DNA of 64,000 bases from Clostridiales bacterium (GTDB taxonomy: Bacteria; Bacillota; Clostridia; Oscillospirales; Acutalibacteraceae): the NCBI GenBank assembly GCA_012839345.1, contig DUNN01000028.1, positions 35,099-99,098 of the forward strand. The letters are read 5' to 3'. Positions 51,768-62,506 of the stretch are shown in pieces. Both the position numbers and the translations under genes were made by a program. Under the pieces are notes generated by a model. It had not been told where the DNA came from. It was given only the letters and a program-made list of their open reading frames with translations, and did not search any database. The stretch's first letter is position 1. Each line of letters starts with the position of its first letter.

Positions 51768-52160
51768 TTATAAAGCAACATGCAGAATCACGGCTACCAC
51801 AATCAGCACACATCCGCCGCGCCGCGCGTAAGATATGGACTGTTTCAGCCCGACCTGCCGGCTGGTTTCCGGTGTGGAGAAAGGGAAGGGGAACAGGAGC
51901 GCGCCAATTAGTGCAATGGAAAGCGGGACAAGAACTTTGGGCATGACTACGGCACCGACAATCAGCAGAACGATCAGCGACATCATCAGAACCAGGAACG
52001 GGGAAACGAATTTGCGGGAATAGTCTAAAAAGCGCTTTGCCTCTTCCCAGCAGGATTCACAGCAGAACGAAAGGGGGTCTCCTTCTTCCTGCTCCAAAGT
52101 GTATTCGGTTCCCGGCTCTTCGGATTCCTCCAGCGGTTTTCCGCAGTAGGCACAGTTCAT
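51768..52160 (-). CDS. Small zinc-finger membrane protein of unknown function
   Basis: About 130 residues. N-terminal C-x2-C (NCAYCGKPL) and a second FCCESCWEE pair that could bind zinc, then two membrane helices (about 60-95), then a hydrophobic C-terminal helix. ATG 52160 is 11 nt after AAAGGAG. 110 bp downstream of the ArsR-type gene on the same strand, so possibly cotranscribed and controlled by it. No named family recognised. Confidence 0.7.
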   Translation of the reverse strand: MNCAYCGKPLEESEEPGTEYTLEQEEGDPLSFCCESCWEEAKRFLDYSRKFVSPFLVLMMSLIVLLIVGAVVMPKVLVPLSIALIGALLFPFPFSTPETSRQVGLKQSISYARRGGCVLIVVAVILHVAL

Positions 52161-52270
52161 AAATGGTTGTGCTCCTTTCATTTATATTAGGTGTGGCTGG
52201 CTGAAGAATTTCGGCCGCAAACAGCCGACAGCATAAGAATGACCGCGAGCAGTAGAAACGCCTCGTTTTC

Positions 52271-52555
52271 TTACTCTTTTTTCGGCGTATTCTCCCGGCT
52301 TAAAAACTGGTTCAACCAGCTTACGACTTCTTCCAAAACAGAACCGTTCAGTTCGTAAAAGACGTATTTCCCGGCCTTTTTGCTGGAAATCAGATCGGCA
52401 CTTTTTAGAATGGACAGATGATGGGAGATGGTCGCAGTCGTCGTATGGAAGGAATTGGAGATTTCTCCGGCGGAAAGGGGCTCCTCTTTCAGCAAATTCA
52501 GGATTTCCCGCCGGGTGGGGTCGGAAAGCGCTTTAAAAGTTTCCGCGGGCGGCAT
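52271..52555 (-). CDS. ArsR-family transcriptional regulator (SdpR-like)
   Basis: 94 residues. Winged-helix ArsR fold: FKALSDPTRREILNLLKEEPLSAGEISNSFHTTTATISHHLSIL and wing KKAGKYVFYELNGS. No Cys for metal sensing, as in SdpR. Start ATG 52555 is 8 nt from GGAGG. Promoter upstream; may control itself and the small membrane protein gene. Confidence 0.9.
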   Translation of the reverse strand: MPPAETFKALSDPTRREILNLLKEEPLSAGEISNSFHTTTATISHHLSILKSADLISSKKAGKYVFYELNGSVLEEVVSWLNQFLSRENTPKKE

Positions 52556-52591
52556 TGCCCTGCCTCCTTTATTTCTATTTTGTCAGAATGT

Positions 52592-52619
52592 ATCATAACA
52601 CGTACCGAAAAAAAGTCAA
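52592..52619 (-). promoter_or_regulatory. Promoter of the ArsR-type gene
   Basis: Minus strand TTGACT (52619-52614) and TATGAT (52597-52592), 16-bp spacing. Confidence 0.7.
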
Positions 52620-52652
52620 TATTATTTTGAATTATATCAAAATGTTTTTTTC

Positions 52653-52758
52653 TTGACTTTCACGGTAGAATTCGTATATAATAGGGATACTTGCCCGGTT
52701 CCGGAAGAATGAGGTTCTGCGAATACGGCTTGTCAATTTGGGGAAAATCGTATATAAT
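52653..52758 (+). promoter_or_regulatory. Tandem promoters of the SRP RNA gene
   Basis: P1: TTGACT (52653-52658) and TATAAT (52677-52682), 18 bp. P2: TTGTCA (52730-52735) and TATAAT (52753-52758), 17 bp. Both -10 boxes sit in the same word TCGTATATAATAG, about 76 bp apart. Confidence 0.8.
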
Positions 52759-52765
52759 AGTGAAG

Positions 52766-52962
52766 TTGAAAAAAGCAAGGCAGAAATGCGTGCAATAGGA
52801 TATGCAGGCGGGCGGGCTCTGCGCGGCGGGACGCCGTGAACCATGTCAGGCGGGGAACCGAGCAGCATTAAACGGACTGCCCCGGGCGATGCAGGTGGTC
52901 TGTTCGTCTGCATATCCTAGTGCATGAGGTGCCGCTGAACAAGCGGCCTGTCTTGCTTTCCA
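52766..52962 (+). ncRNA. ffs: Signal recognition particle RNA
   Basis: Contains the conserved SRP helix-8 loops ATGTCAGGCGGGGAACCG and AGCAGCATTAA (52844-52870). Nested helices close the molecule: AGGATATGCAG (52797-52807) with CTGCATATCCT (52908-52918), and AAAGCAAGGCAG (52772-52783) with CTGTCTTGCTTT (52948-52959). Located immediately upstream of dnaX, as the B. subtilis SRP RNA gene is. End points are estimates from the pairing and the P2 promoter. Directs membrane-protein targeting with Ffh. Confidence 0.92.
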
Positions 52963-52984
52963 TTTGTCCAAGGGGGTGCGTTTC

Positions 52985-54637
52985 GTGTATCAGGTGCTTT
53001 ACCGGAAATGGAGACCCAAGGCATTTGCTGATGTGGTCGGCCAGCCGCAAGTGACCGTAACCCTCAAAAATGAACTGATGGCAGGGCGCATTGCCCATGC
53101 CTATTTATTTACCGGTTCGCGCGGAACAGGCAAAACAACCTGCGCAAAAATTTTGGCGAAGGCGGTCAACTGTTTGCACCCGGTGGACGGGGACCCTTGC
53201 GGCGAATGCGAAATCTGCCGCGGGGTGGACAGCGGTTCTGTGATGGACATTGTGGAAATCGACGCGGCCAGCAACAACGGGGTGGACAATATCCGTTCCC
53301 TGCGGGAAGAGGCGAACTTTACGCCCGCCGCCGCAAAATATCGTGTTTATATCATTGACGAAGTGCACATGCTTTCCACCGGGGCGTTCAACGCACTTTT
53401 GAAAACGCTGGAAGAGCCGCCCGCGCATGTGATTTTTATTCTTGCCACTACAGAAGTGCACAAGCTGCCGGCAACCATTCTTTCACGCTGCCAGCGCTTT
53501 GATTTTCATCGTATTGCGCCGGAGGAGATTGCCTCACGGCTGACGTATGTGACCGAACAGGAGGGCGCACACATTGAGCTGCAGGCGGCGCTTCTGATTG
53601 CGCGCTTGGCCGACGGTGCCCTGCGCGATGCGCTTTCCCTGCTGGACCAGTGCCTTGGCCGCAGCAAAGACATAACCGTGGAGGTTGTGAACGAAACGGC
53701 CGGTCTGGTTGGGCGCGACCACCTGTTTGAACTGACCGATGCCATGCGGGAAAGCGATTCTTCCCGTGCATTAGAACTGATTGACCAGCTGCATAATTCT
53801 TCCAAGGATATGGCGCGTCTGTGCGAGGAACTTTCCTCGCATTTCCGCAACCTGATGCTGATTAAAACCATGAAAGACGCGCGCGGTATGGTGGTTGTAT
53901 CCGACGCGGAGTACGAACGCCTGACCAAACAGGCGCTGGCGATTCCGTTGCCCGCTATCCTGCATGGGTTGGACACGCTTCAGACTGCGCTGGAAAAGAT
54001 GTACCGGGGCGGCAACCGCCGCATCGAGTTTGAAATGGCGATGCTGCGCCTGTGTTCGCCGGAACTGGATTCCACGCAGGAGGCGCTCATCCGCCGGATT
54101 GAAGCGCTGGAGCGCGGCTCGGTAAGAGTTACACCCCCAAGGGCAAAGCCGGTGGAGCAGAAAGCGCAGGCCACATCCACTGGGACTGAACCGGGACCGG
54201 AGGAGGAATCCGAAACGGTTCCGCTTCCATCGGAGGCCGAAGTGCCGCCCGAACGGCCTACACGCAATCCCGCCGCAGCCCTTCCGAAGAAAGAAGTGGA
54301 CATGCTGCAGGAGAAGGCAGAGCGTCTGGCGGAATGGCCGGAAATTCTCCGCGTGCTTCGGGATTATTCGCGTTCCATCGCGAGCGCGTTCAACGGTTCC
54401 ACTGCTTACGTCAGCGGGGGATACGTCCTAATTGACGCACCGAATGAAATCGCGTTTCGTCTTCTGCGCGAACCGGCGCAGCGTGACCACATGCGCAGAG
54501 CCATTCAGCAGGTGACCGGCCGGGTTTACAATCTTGGCCCTTATAAGCCCGTAAAAACGGAGCAGGCGGGGGAGGACCCCCTTAAACGTCTGGCGGGGCT
54601 GGCACAGCAGGAAGGCATTGAGGTCATCCAGAAATAA
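52985..54637 (+). CDS. dnaX: DNA polymerase III subunits gamma/tau
   Basis: About 550 residues from a GTG start (AGGGGGTG upstream; family start MYQVLYRKWRP). Walker A TGSRGTGKTT (43-52), zinc Cys 63, 72, 75 and 78, DEVHML, and the SRC sensor (167-169). A Pro/Glu-rich linker (about 385-445) precedes the tau domain IV/V-like C-terminus. Clamp loader subunit that also holds the two polymerases. Followed by ybaB and recR in the classic order. Confidence 0.96.
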   Translation: MYQVLYRKWRPKAFADVVGQPQVTVTLKNELMAGRIAHAYLFTGSRGTGKTTCAKILAKAVNCLHPVDGDPCGECEICRGVDSGSVMDIVEIDAASNNGVDNIRSLREEANFTPAAAKYRVYIIDEVHMLSTGAFNALLKTLEEPPAHVIFILATTEVHKLPATILSRCQRFDFHRIAPEEIASRLTYVTEQEGAHIELQAALLIARLADGALRDALSLLDQCLGRSKDITVEVVNETAGLVGRDHLFELTDAMRESDSSRALELIDQLHNSSKDMARLCEELSSHFRNLMLIKTMKDARGMVVVSDAEYERLTKQALAIPLPAILHGLDTLQTALEKMYRGGNRRIEFEMAMLRLCSPELDSTQEALIRRIEALERGSVRVTPPRAKPVEQKAQATSTGTEPGPEEESETVPLPSEAEVPPERPTRNPAAALPKKEVDMLQEKAERLAEWPEILRVLRDYSRSIASAFNGSTAYVSGGYVLIDAPNEIAFRLLREPAQRDHMRRAIQQVTGRVYNLGPYKPVKTEQAGEDPLKRLAGLAQQEGIEVIQK

Positions 54638-54699
54638 AGGTTTTATCGAATATTAATGATAGTTATTGATGACGATTGAATTTACAGGAGGAATATCGT

Positions 54700-55050
54700 A
54701 TGAAAGCAAGACTTCCACAAGGATATGGCGGGGGCGGAGCCTCCAATCTTCAGCAGATTGCACGTCAGGCGCAGAAGCTGCAGGAAGAAATGGATCAGGT
54801 GACCAAGGAACTGGAAGCAAAGGAATATTCAGCGACTGCCGGCGGCGACGCAGTAAAAGCCACCGTGACCGGCAAGATGGAAGTAAAATCTATTCAAATT
54901 AAACCGGAAGTTGTTGACCCGGAAGACGTTGAAATGCTGTCTGACCTTGTAATCGCTTCGGTGAATGAAGCGATTCGCGCAGCCATTGCAGATAAAAACG
55001 AACGGATGGAGGCAATTTCCGGCGGCCTGAGCGTGCCGGGATTCATTTAA
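54700..55050 (+). CDS. ybaB: Nucleoid-associated protein YbaB/EbfC
   Basis: About 116 residues. Core [42 protein letters not shown] and [11 protein letters not shown] tail of the family. The Gly-rich N-terminus (GYGGGGASN) is common in Clostridia. Start at ATG 54700, 8 nt after AGGAGG. Binds DNA; recR follows after 1 bp. Confidence 0.95.
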   Translation: MKARLPQGYGGGGASNLQQIARQAQKLQEEMDQVTKELEAKEYSATAGGDAVKATVTGKMEVKSIQIKPEVVDPEDVEMLSDLVIASVNEAIRAAIADKNERMEAISGGLSVPGFI

Positions 55051-55051
55051 G

Positions 55052-55657
55052 ATGCCATCGCCATATAATGTCGCTCCACTGTCCCGCTTAATCGAGCAGT
55101 TCGAGCGTCTCCCCGGAATTGGACATAAAAGCGCGCAGCGCTTGGCTTACTATGTTCTAGGCCTTTCGAAAGAAGCCGCAGAAAATTTGGCCAACGCGAT
55201 TCTCGACGCGCACGAAAAAATACATTATTGCAAAATCTGTTGCAATCTAACGGATCAGGAGCTTTGCCCGGTCTGCCGCAATGAGGCGCGCGACAAATCC
55301 ATCATTTGCGTGGTGGAGGACCCGCGCGACGTCATTGCGCTGGAACGTACGCAGGAGTTCCACGCGGTTTACCACGTGCTGCACGGCTCGATTTCCCCGT
55401 TAAACGGGGTAGGGCCGGACCAGCTCTGCATTAAGGAACTGCTGGCACGTGTGAACGCAGGCGGAGTAAAAGAAGTGATTATGGCCACGAATCCCACGGT
55501 AGAGGGTGAAGCGACCGCCATGTATATTTCGCGTCTGCTCAAACCGCTTGGTGTAAAGGTAACGCGTCTGGCTTACGGAATACCGGTCGGCGGTGATTTG
55601 GAGTATGCCGACGAGGTCACGCTTTCCCGCGCGATTGAAGGCCGCAGTGAAATTTAA
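55052..55657 (+). CDS. recR: Recombination protein RecR
   Basis: 201 residues. Helix-hairpin-helix ([17 protein letters not shown]), C4 zinc finger ([16 protein letters not shown]), Toprim domain ([28 protein letters not shown]) and the [18 protein letters not shown] motif. Acts with RecF/RecO in repair. Starts 1 bp after ybaB stop, translationally coupled. Confidence 0.97.
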   Translation: MPSPYNVAPLSRLIEQFERLPGIGHKSAQRLAYYVLGLSKEAAENLANAILDAHEKIHYCKICCNLTDQELCPVCRNEARDKSIICVVEDPRDVIALERTQEFHAVYHVLHGSISPLNGVGPDQLCIKELLARVNAGGVKEVIMATNPTVEGEATAMYISRLLKPLGVKVTRLAYGIPVGGDLEYADEVTLSRAIEGRSEI

Positions 55658-55686
55658 TTTTTGTATTTTATCCCATATAAAGTGTC

Positions 55687-55715
55687 TTGACAATTCGGAT
55701 AAATTATGCTATTCT
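55687..55715 (+). promoter_or_regulatory. smpB promoter
   Basis: TTGACA at 55687-55692 and TATTCT at 55710-55715, 17-bp spacing. Confidence 0.7.
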
Positions 55716-55747
55716 CTGAATCCAACAGAATAGAAGGAGGGCTTTTT

Positions 55748-56212
55748 ATGGCGTCTGAAAATTTAAAAACGATTGCTCAAAATAAAAAAGCTTTCCATGA
55801 CTATTTTGTGGAGGAGAGCATGGAAGCTGGAATTGAACTTTGCGGCACCGAAGTAAAATCGCTGCGCAAAGGGCAGGTAAACCTGAAGGATTCCTGGTGC
55901 TCCATTGTCAAGGGCGAACTTCTGGTGAACGGGATGCATATCAGCCCGTACGAACAGGGGAATATCTTTAACCGTGACCCTATGCGGGTGCGCCGCCTGC
56001 TGATGCACCGGCGGGAAATAATGCGCCTATTCGGTTTGGTGAAGCAGGATGGTTATTCCCTGATTCCGCTTTCTGTGTACCTGAAGGGTTCCCTCGTAAA
56101 AGTGCAGGTTGGTCTGTGCAAGGGCAAAAAACTGTACGACAAACGCGCCGATATGGCGGAACGCGCCGCGAAGCGCGATATCCAGCGTGCCATAAAGGAG
56201 CGGAACCGGTAA
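55748..56212 (+). CDS. smpB: SsrA-binding protein SmpB
   Basis: About 154 residues. Family core [36 protein letters not shown] and the basic C-terminal tail [28 protein letters not shown] that enters the decoding site. Delivers tmRNA to stalled ribosomes. Start at ATG 55748 after GAAGGAGGG. The ssrA gene follows 127 bp downstream. Confidence 0.97.
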   Translation: MASENLKTIAQNKKAFHDYFVEESMEAGIELCGTEVKSLRKGQVNLKDSWCSIVKGELLVNGMHISPYEQGNIFNRDPMRVRRLLMHRREIMRLFGLVKQDGYSLIPLSVYLKGSLVKVQVGLCKGKKLYDKRADMAERAAKRDIQRAIKERNR

Positions 56213-56255
56213 GCCGCTGGAAAAGGTTCTGGTAAATATTTTTCACAAAGTTGAA

Positions 56256-56283
56256 TTGACTTTTTATCGGCGCATATTATAAT
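56256..56283 (+). promoter_or_regulatory. ssrA promoter
   Basis: TTGACT at 56256-56261 and TATAAT at 56278-56283, 16-bp spacing; about 50 nt of 5' precursor before the mature tmRNA. Confidence 0.8.
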
Positions 56284-56339
56284 AAGGATGGATCATTCAG
56301 AAGTGTGTCTATCCTTCAGAAGAGCAATACCGTTTATAT

Positions 56340-56712
56340 GGGGATGTAAAGGTTTCGACGGGGATTGCGAGCCTGAGTAAGCGAGTAGCGACGCGGAACG
56401 CTTTAATTTCGCACCTTTAAATTAAATGACAAAAATTCTAACGCTAACTATAACTACAATTATGGGATGGCGTACGCAGCCTAATTAACGCTGCCGTCTT
56501 TACCGGGAGTACCGCGGCCTGGATAAAGGCGTCGATGAGCGGTGAACGTGAACAGGAGGATGCCTTTGCTCCTGTCATGACTGAAAGGCTACTAATGCGC
56601 TGAGCCTGCTTATGGGCGCGGCGCAGAGGGAATGTTAAACCATAAGCTATACTCGTAGAAAGCTCTGGTAAGTGATTTTCGGACACGAGTTCGATTCTCG
56701 TCATCTCCACCA
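56340..56712 (+). ncRNA. ssrA: Transfer-messenger RNA (tmRNA)
   Basis: Acceptor GGGGATG (56340) pairs with CATCTCC before an encoded ACCA (to 56712). T-arm TTCGATTC is present. The tag reading frame from 56425 gives NDKNSNANYNYNYGMAYAA then TAA (56482-56484). The resume codon preceding it is not certain. Rescues stalled ribosomes with SmpB. Confidence 0.95.
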
Positions 56713-56721
56713 ATTCAAGAT

Positions 56722-56750
56722 AAGGCGAACCCCGTACGGGGTTCGCCTTT
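56722..56750 (+). terminator. Terminator of ssrA
   Basis: AAGGCGAACCCC-GTAC-GGGGTTCGCCTT, then T's. Confidence 0.92.
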
Positions 56751-56772
56751 GATGTTTTTATCTTCACCATAG

Positions 56773-56814
56773 AAATAGCATCAATTCCTATAAATGGAAT
56801 TGATGCTATTTTTT
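56773..56814 (+). terminator. Second terminator downstream of ssrA
   Basis: 16-bp stem AAATAGCATCAATTCC (56773-56788) with 56796-56811 and a T-run. Confidence 0.9.
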
Positions 56815-57176
56815 ATGAATATCACTGTATGCCCGCCGCGTTTTGCTCCGAGCATATTTTTTGTCGTTTATAAATAGCCATAAACTTCAGTTTACCTTAT
56901 ATGAAAACCGACCGGATGTTCATTATTTAATTAGGAAATGTCCCACATGTATTTATGATTTGTGTCAAACCGAAAATGGTCACGTATTATATCAATAGAA
57001 AAGGTACAAGTGCAAATTCAGAGCAGCGATCAACACCTTATCAGGTTCCGCAATCTAATTTGCGCAAGAACCCGCACCCTATGTTATTATATGTGCCTGC
57101 GTGAAATTAAGTGAATGAGCTTCATCGGTGAACAAAAGAGTATTATTCAATTTATGAGAAAAGAAGGTTTGCTCGT
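56815..57176. other. AT-rich gap before the collagen-like gene
   Basis: About 360 bases without a credible gene or recognised RNA. No sigma-A promoter with good spacing was found, so the collagen-like gene may use another sigma factor (for example a sporulation sigma), but I could not identify a clear site. Confidence 0.4.
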
Positions 57177-58746
<1,570 letters not shown>

Positions 58747-58903
58747 TAACCTATGCAGAGTCAAATGAGTGATGTTTTCGAGGCCTTGTTTATCCGAATC
58801 CTCGCATAGTCCAAAAGCAGCACGAACATCCTTTTAATGAAAGAAACATGTTTGGATTTCGCGCGTTTACCTCCACCAGCTGGCTGAGCCTGCACGTAAT
58901 TCA

Positions 58904-58930
58904 CGCTCCTCACATCGTGGGGAGCGTTTT
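58904..58930 (+). terminator. Terminator downstream of the collagen-like gene
   Basis: CGCTCC...GGAGCG stem (58904-58926), then TTTTG. Confidence 0.75.
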
Positions 58931-58984
58931 GCTTTGCGCGCACGTTTACGCCTTATATCTTTTTTGTACGAATTGAATCAATAG

Positions 58985-59028
58985 AAAACCCGCATAAATA
59001 CTGAAAATCCAGTATCTATGCGGGTTTT
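58985..59028. terminator. Bidirectional terminator
   Basis: AAAACCCGCATA...TATGCGGGTTTT stem with inner ATACTG/CAGTAT, between convergent genes. Confidence 0.85.
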
Positions 59029-59089
59029 GCTATAAACGGAATTCACATTGAAATGTTTTAAGTAGGCGTTTTGATAGGCGCTGTACTAT

Positions 59090-59617
59090 TTACCTTACAT
59101 AGCTGATGTCATTGTCGCGCCTTTCTTTCGGTGCCGGCGCGTTTTCCTTCGGATACCCCAGAGCGACGCAGCCGAAGGGGATATATCCTTCCGGAAGTTT
59201 GAGCTGCGGCAGAATTTCTGCGTCACGCAGGCCGTCTACGACGGAGCAGATATAGCAGGTGCCCAGCCCATAGGCATAAGCGGCCAGCAGAATGTTCATA
59301 ATGGCGCACGCCACGTCCTCGCGGTTATATTTGAATGCTTCGGGAGCAGACAACACAATGACGGTGGGTGCATTGTAAAAGGGGGTATGACCCGGTGAAT
59401 ATTTGCCCCCGTTGCGGGCTGTGGCATCAACAATATCCGACAATAATTTCTTATTCTGGATTACTGTAAAATGACGGTTCTGCATTCCCATGGAGGAGGG
59501 GGCATATTTTGCCGCGTGCAGAATATCAGCCAGTTCTTCCTCAGAAATTTGTTCTGGACGAAACGACCGGATGGTACGACGGTCGAGCAGGGCTTCAATG
59601 GTATGATTCAAAATCAT
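59090..59617 (-). CDS. Nitroreductase-family flavoprotein
   Basis: About 175 residues. LLDRRTIRSFRPEQISEEELADILHAAKYAPSSMGMQNRHF is the FMN-binding start, and the C-terminal GCVALGYPKENAPAPKERR is typical. Reduces nitro compounds, quinones or similar acceptors with NAD(P)H. Start taken as ATG 59617, 7 nt from GGAGG; ATG 59623 is too close. Confidence 0.92.
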   Translation of the reverse strand: MILNHTIEALLDRRTIRSFRPEQISEEELADILHAAKYAPSSMGMQNRHFTVIQNKKLLSDIVDATARNGGKYSPGHTPFYNAPTVIVLSAPEAFKYNREDVACAIMNILLAAYAYGLGTCYICSVVDGLRDAEILPQLKLPEGYIPFGCVALGYPKENAPAPKERRDNDISYVR

Positions 59618-59766
59618 ATTCATTCCTCCAACGGTGATATTTGGGATTCTTTACAATATATAGTGGATAATGTTTAAAATTATATCCTAATACAAAAGAT
59701 AAAGCAACCTGTTTTTCGTGAAATCTGTTGATCTTTAAAAAGTTGCATTTTCTTTTCAAAAGAGGG

Positions 59767-59794
59767 TTGACAAATTCCTATATTTTGATATAAT
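59767..59794 (+). promoter_or_regulatory. tRNA promoter
   Basis: TTGACA at 59767-59772 and extended TGATATAAT (59786-59794), 16-bp spacing. Confidence 0.88.
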
Positions 59795-59826
59795 AGTCCA
59801 TGTTGTTTCGCTGCTGCGAATGTTGA

Positions 59827-59900
59827 TGCGGAATTGTGTAAAGGTAGCACGACAGACTCTGACTCTGTTTGTGAGGGTTCGAATCCTTCTTCCGCAGCCA
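59827..59900 (+). tRNA. tRNA-Gln (anticodon CTG)
   Basis: Acceptor TGCGGAA/TTCCGCA, discriminator G, encoded CCA. Anticodon stem ACAGA/TCTGT with loop CTCTGAC, anticodon CTG; T-arm GGTTCGAATCC. Confidence 0.95.
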
Positions 59901-59901
59901 T

Positions 59902-59926
59902 AGCCCCAAAAACGGGGCTTAATTTT
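59902..59926 (+). terminator. Terminator-like hairpin between two tRNA genes
   Basis: AGCCCC-AAAAAC-GGGGCT, then TAATTTTT. Would reduce transcription of the following tRNA-Pro. Confidence 0.7.
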
Positions 59927-59927
59927 T

Positions 59928-60004
<77 letters not shown>

Positions 60005-60006
60005 TG

Positions 60007-60045
60007 AATAAAGGGTAAAAGCATATGCTTTTACCCTTTATTATT
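60007..60045 (+). terminator. Terminator after the tRNA genes
   Basis: Perfect 36-bp dyad starting AATAAAGGGTAAAAGC and centred at 60024-60025, ending in T-rich sequence. Confidence 0.85.
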
Positions 60046-60541
60046 AAATAATATTATATATTTAGTGATTCTAAGTACATAATTATTTGATAACACAAGT
60101 GGAGGCTTGTGCTACCAAATAATTGTTATGTTTCACAAAGAATTGTTGGCACAATCACATAGGAACTTAAATTCCTCTCCCAGGTTCTCTGGAAGCTGCC
60201 CCCAATACAGTGACGTTGGCCGGGTAGAAGTATCATTATCACTTTGCTGGGGTTATCGCACATCCAGTTGCCAGTTGGATATCAGCATGCAGTTGATCGC
60301 AAATGCGGCTGTGCCGGCTTTGCGATGTCCAATGTTTCCGCTCCGACAAAAAAAGTCTTTGTGTTACACTATGATTTCATCAATCGCTGCTACCGATTGA
60401 TTGAAATATTTTTCAAAGTGCGCCAACCTCACGCCGCGAATGTTACATTCGCATTATGAGGTACACAATGCATATCGCATTGTGGATGTGTTGTGGAAAA
60501 ACAAAAGTCTGTACCCTCACCGTCCAATAAGGGTACAGAAC
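60046..60541. other. Region without a recognised gene
   Basis: About 500 bases; short ORFs exist but none resembles a known protein or has a good ribosome site. Contains a small hairpin around 60094-60113 and an inverted repeat CTGTACCC/GGGTACAG at about 60510-60538. Confidence 0.4.
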
Positions 60542-60690
60542 TTGACATGTATCCGAAATACGTGCTAAGATAGCAACGCATAAACGGCATTCACAAGTCA
60601 TAACGGGTCTAGTACACCCTTATGGCGGATGGAAGTCAGCTGGTTCCAGCCGGCTGACCTCCTGTGGATGCTTTTTGTTTATCCACAAAA
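60542..60690 (+). ncRNA. Candidate structured transcript of unknown class
   Basis: Promoter TTGACA (60542-60547) and TAAGAT (60566-60571), 18-bp spacing. Then three stem-loops: CATAA-GGGT/ACCC-TTATG (60599-60624), GTCAGCTGG/CCGGCTGAC (60635-60658) and TGTGGAT/ATCCACA (about 60663-60687) with a T5 run in its loop. No gene follows on this strand for almost 2 kb. Not matched to any RNA family I know. Confidence 0.35.
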
Positions 60691-61026
60691 AGAATTATAA
60701 TACAGGATAATATAGGAAATTTAAAATTGCAAGGAAAATTTAACAGTTTACTATGTAAGATCGGATATACTCCGGTTTTTTTATTTTATGACGATTACGC
60801 AGTTGATTTTCCGGCTTGTAATTTCGACAAGCAGATTTTGAAATCCTTACCGATTGGTATCCGTTTTGTAAGGTACCGTTAGTTTTGGGCTGTCATAAGA
60901 TAGGCAGAGACTTCGGGCCAACTTGGTCAGAAGTTACGGGGCTTGTCCCGCGATGCCGCGGGACAGCACAAAAAAACACCTGTGCGGAGAGACCCCCGCA
61001 AGGTGTTGATTAGTTTTACTCTTCTT

Positions 61027-62484
61027 TTACTCATCTGCGATATCTTTTGTGGTGGCTTCTTCTGTTTCTGATTTTCTACGCATTGCCAAAAGCAGTGTGG
61101 GAATTGCTGCTACCACAGTAAAGCCGATGGCCCACCAGAAAGAGACGTTGAACGCATGGGAAATCGCGGGAAGATCGGAATCGACGTGACCTGTCATCTG
61201 TTGCTGGACAACGGTCGCGAGAATCGCCGATCCGAAAGCTCCACCAATGGTCTGAAAGATTCTTGTAGCGATGCTTGCGTGAGGAACTTGCTCCCTTTGC
61301 AGCCCAATGTAAGCGGACGTCATAATGGAAATCAGCAGACCGCCAAGTCCCGCTCCTCTGACCAATAAAGCAGCGGCCAAAAGAATGAGATTTGTATCTG
61401 CACCCGCAAGAGCAAACGGCACTGTGCCGGCCGCAATAACGGCGAGGCTCACCAGCACAATATTACGCGAACCGTCGCGGTCGGCTATCTTAGCCGCCCA
61501 ACTTCTGGTCAGTAGCATACCGATACCCTGAGGAAGCAACCACAGCCCGGTATACAGAACGCTTGTACCGCGTACATTTTGATAATAGAGCGGAAGGATC
61601 AGCAAAGCGCCGTTTGTAATAATACCTGTCAATACCAGCAAAATATTCGAAGCGGAAAAATTGACGGATTTGAACAATCGAAGATTCAAAACCGGCTCCC
61701 GTTTTGTGTTTAAAGCATAAATGACATACAACGCCATCAAAACGATACCAATAATCAGAGGGACATAGACAGCACTACTACTTAATCCTCCATTTTTGGC
61801 AATTTGAGTGATGCCGTAAATCAGAAGGGCAAATGCAGGAGAGAGCAAAAGCATGCCAATGATATCAAGGGAAGCTTTCTTCTCCAAAAATTCGTCGGCC
61901 GGAATTCCCCAGACAGCCAGTGGGATCGCTACAATGCAAATTGGGATATTAACTAAGAAAATTGCACGCCAGCCAAGGCCGTTAACGATTACTCCGCCCA
62001 AAACCGGCCCTAGAATCGGCCCGAGGAGAGCGGGAATACTGACAATTGACATGATCTGCCCGAGACCATGTCCTCCTGAAAGCTGTACAAGCTCTGTTGT
62101 TAGCACTGGCATTAATAATCCCGCGCCGATTCCTTGAATTACTGCAAAGCCAATTAAGCTTTGGATGTTCCATGACAGCATGGCGAGCACGGAACCAACC
62201 AGAAAGACCGCCAAAGAAAAAATGTAGGACCTTTTGCATCCGAATCGTTTGGTGGCCCATCCCGAAATTGGAACGGTAAGCCCCATCGCCAGAACGTATC
62301 CGGTTGTGATCCACTGCACGGTAGAAATGGTTGCTTTCATATCAGCCGCTATTGTTTTGATAGCCACATTGACCATTGTTGAATCAAAGAGTGGCGCAAG
62401 GGCACCGACAACCAGGATTATGGCTGCCTTGAGTACGATTGGGTCGAGCTTATCCTGCGATGATTTTACGTTTGTTGCACTCAT
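61027..62484 (-). CDS. DHA2-family (14-helix) MFS drug exporter
   Basis: 485 residues, about 14 helices. Proton-dependent exporter of the EmrB/QacA type: LFDSTMVNVAIKTIAADM in helix 1, WITTGYVLAMGLTVPISGW in helix 2, RFGCKRSYIFSL after it, and LGPVLGGVIVNGLGWRAIFLVNIP in helix 5. Exports hydrophobic compounds, probably drugs or metabolites. Divergent from a TetR regulator with two operators in the shared region, so it is inducible by its substrate. Confidence 0.94.
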   Translation of the reverse strand: MSATNVKSSQDKLDPIVLKAAIILVVGALAPLFDSTMVNVAIKTIAADMKATISTVQWITTGYVLAMGLTVPISGWATKRFGCKRSYIFSLAVFLVGSVLAMLSWNIQSLIGFAVIQGIGAGLLMPVLTTELVQLSGGHGLGQIMSIVSIPALLGPILGPVLGGVIVNGLGWRAIFLVNIPICIVAIPLAVWGIPADEFLEKKASLDIIGMLLLSPAFALLIYGITQIAKNGGLSSSAVYVPLIIGIVLMALYVIYALNTKREPVLNLRLFKSVNFSASNILLVLTGIITNGALLILPLYYQNVRGTSVLYTGLWLLPQGIGMLLTRSWAAKIADRDGSRNIVLVSLAVIAAGTVPFALAGADTNLILLAAALLVRGAGLGGLLISIMTSAYIGLQREQVPHASIATRIFQTIGGAFGSAILATVVQQQMTGHVDSDLPAISHAFNVSFWWAIGFTVVAAIPTLLLAMRRKSETEEATTKDIADE

Positions 62485-62506
62485 GAGAAAACTCCCTTCA
62501 CTTTAT

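Noticed and set aside
52632..53098. Minus-strand ORFs upstream of dnaX
   Set aside because: They overlap the SRP RNA gene and its promoters, which explain the conservation pattern.
56444..56770. Minus-strand ORF across the ssrA 3' end
   Set aside because: It overlaps the tmRNA and its terminator; not a protein gene.
60107..60882. Short plus-strand ORFs between the tRNAs and the exporter
   Set aside because: No ribosome sites of quality, no recognisable domains; one overlaps the structured RNA candidate.
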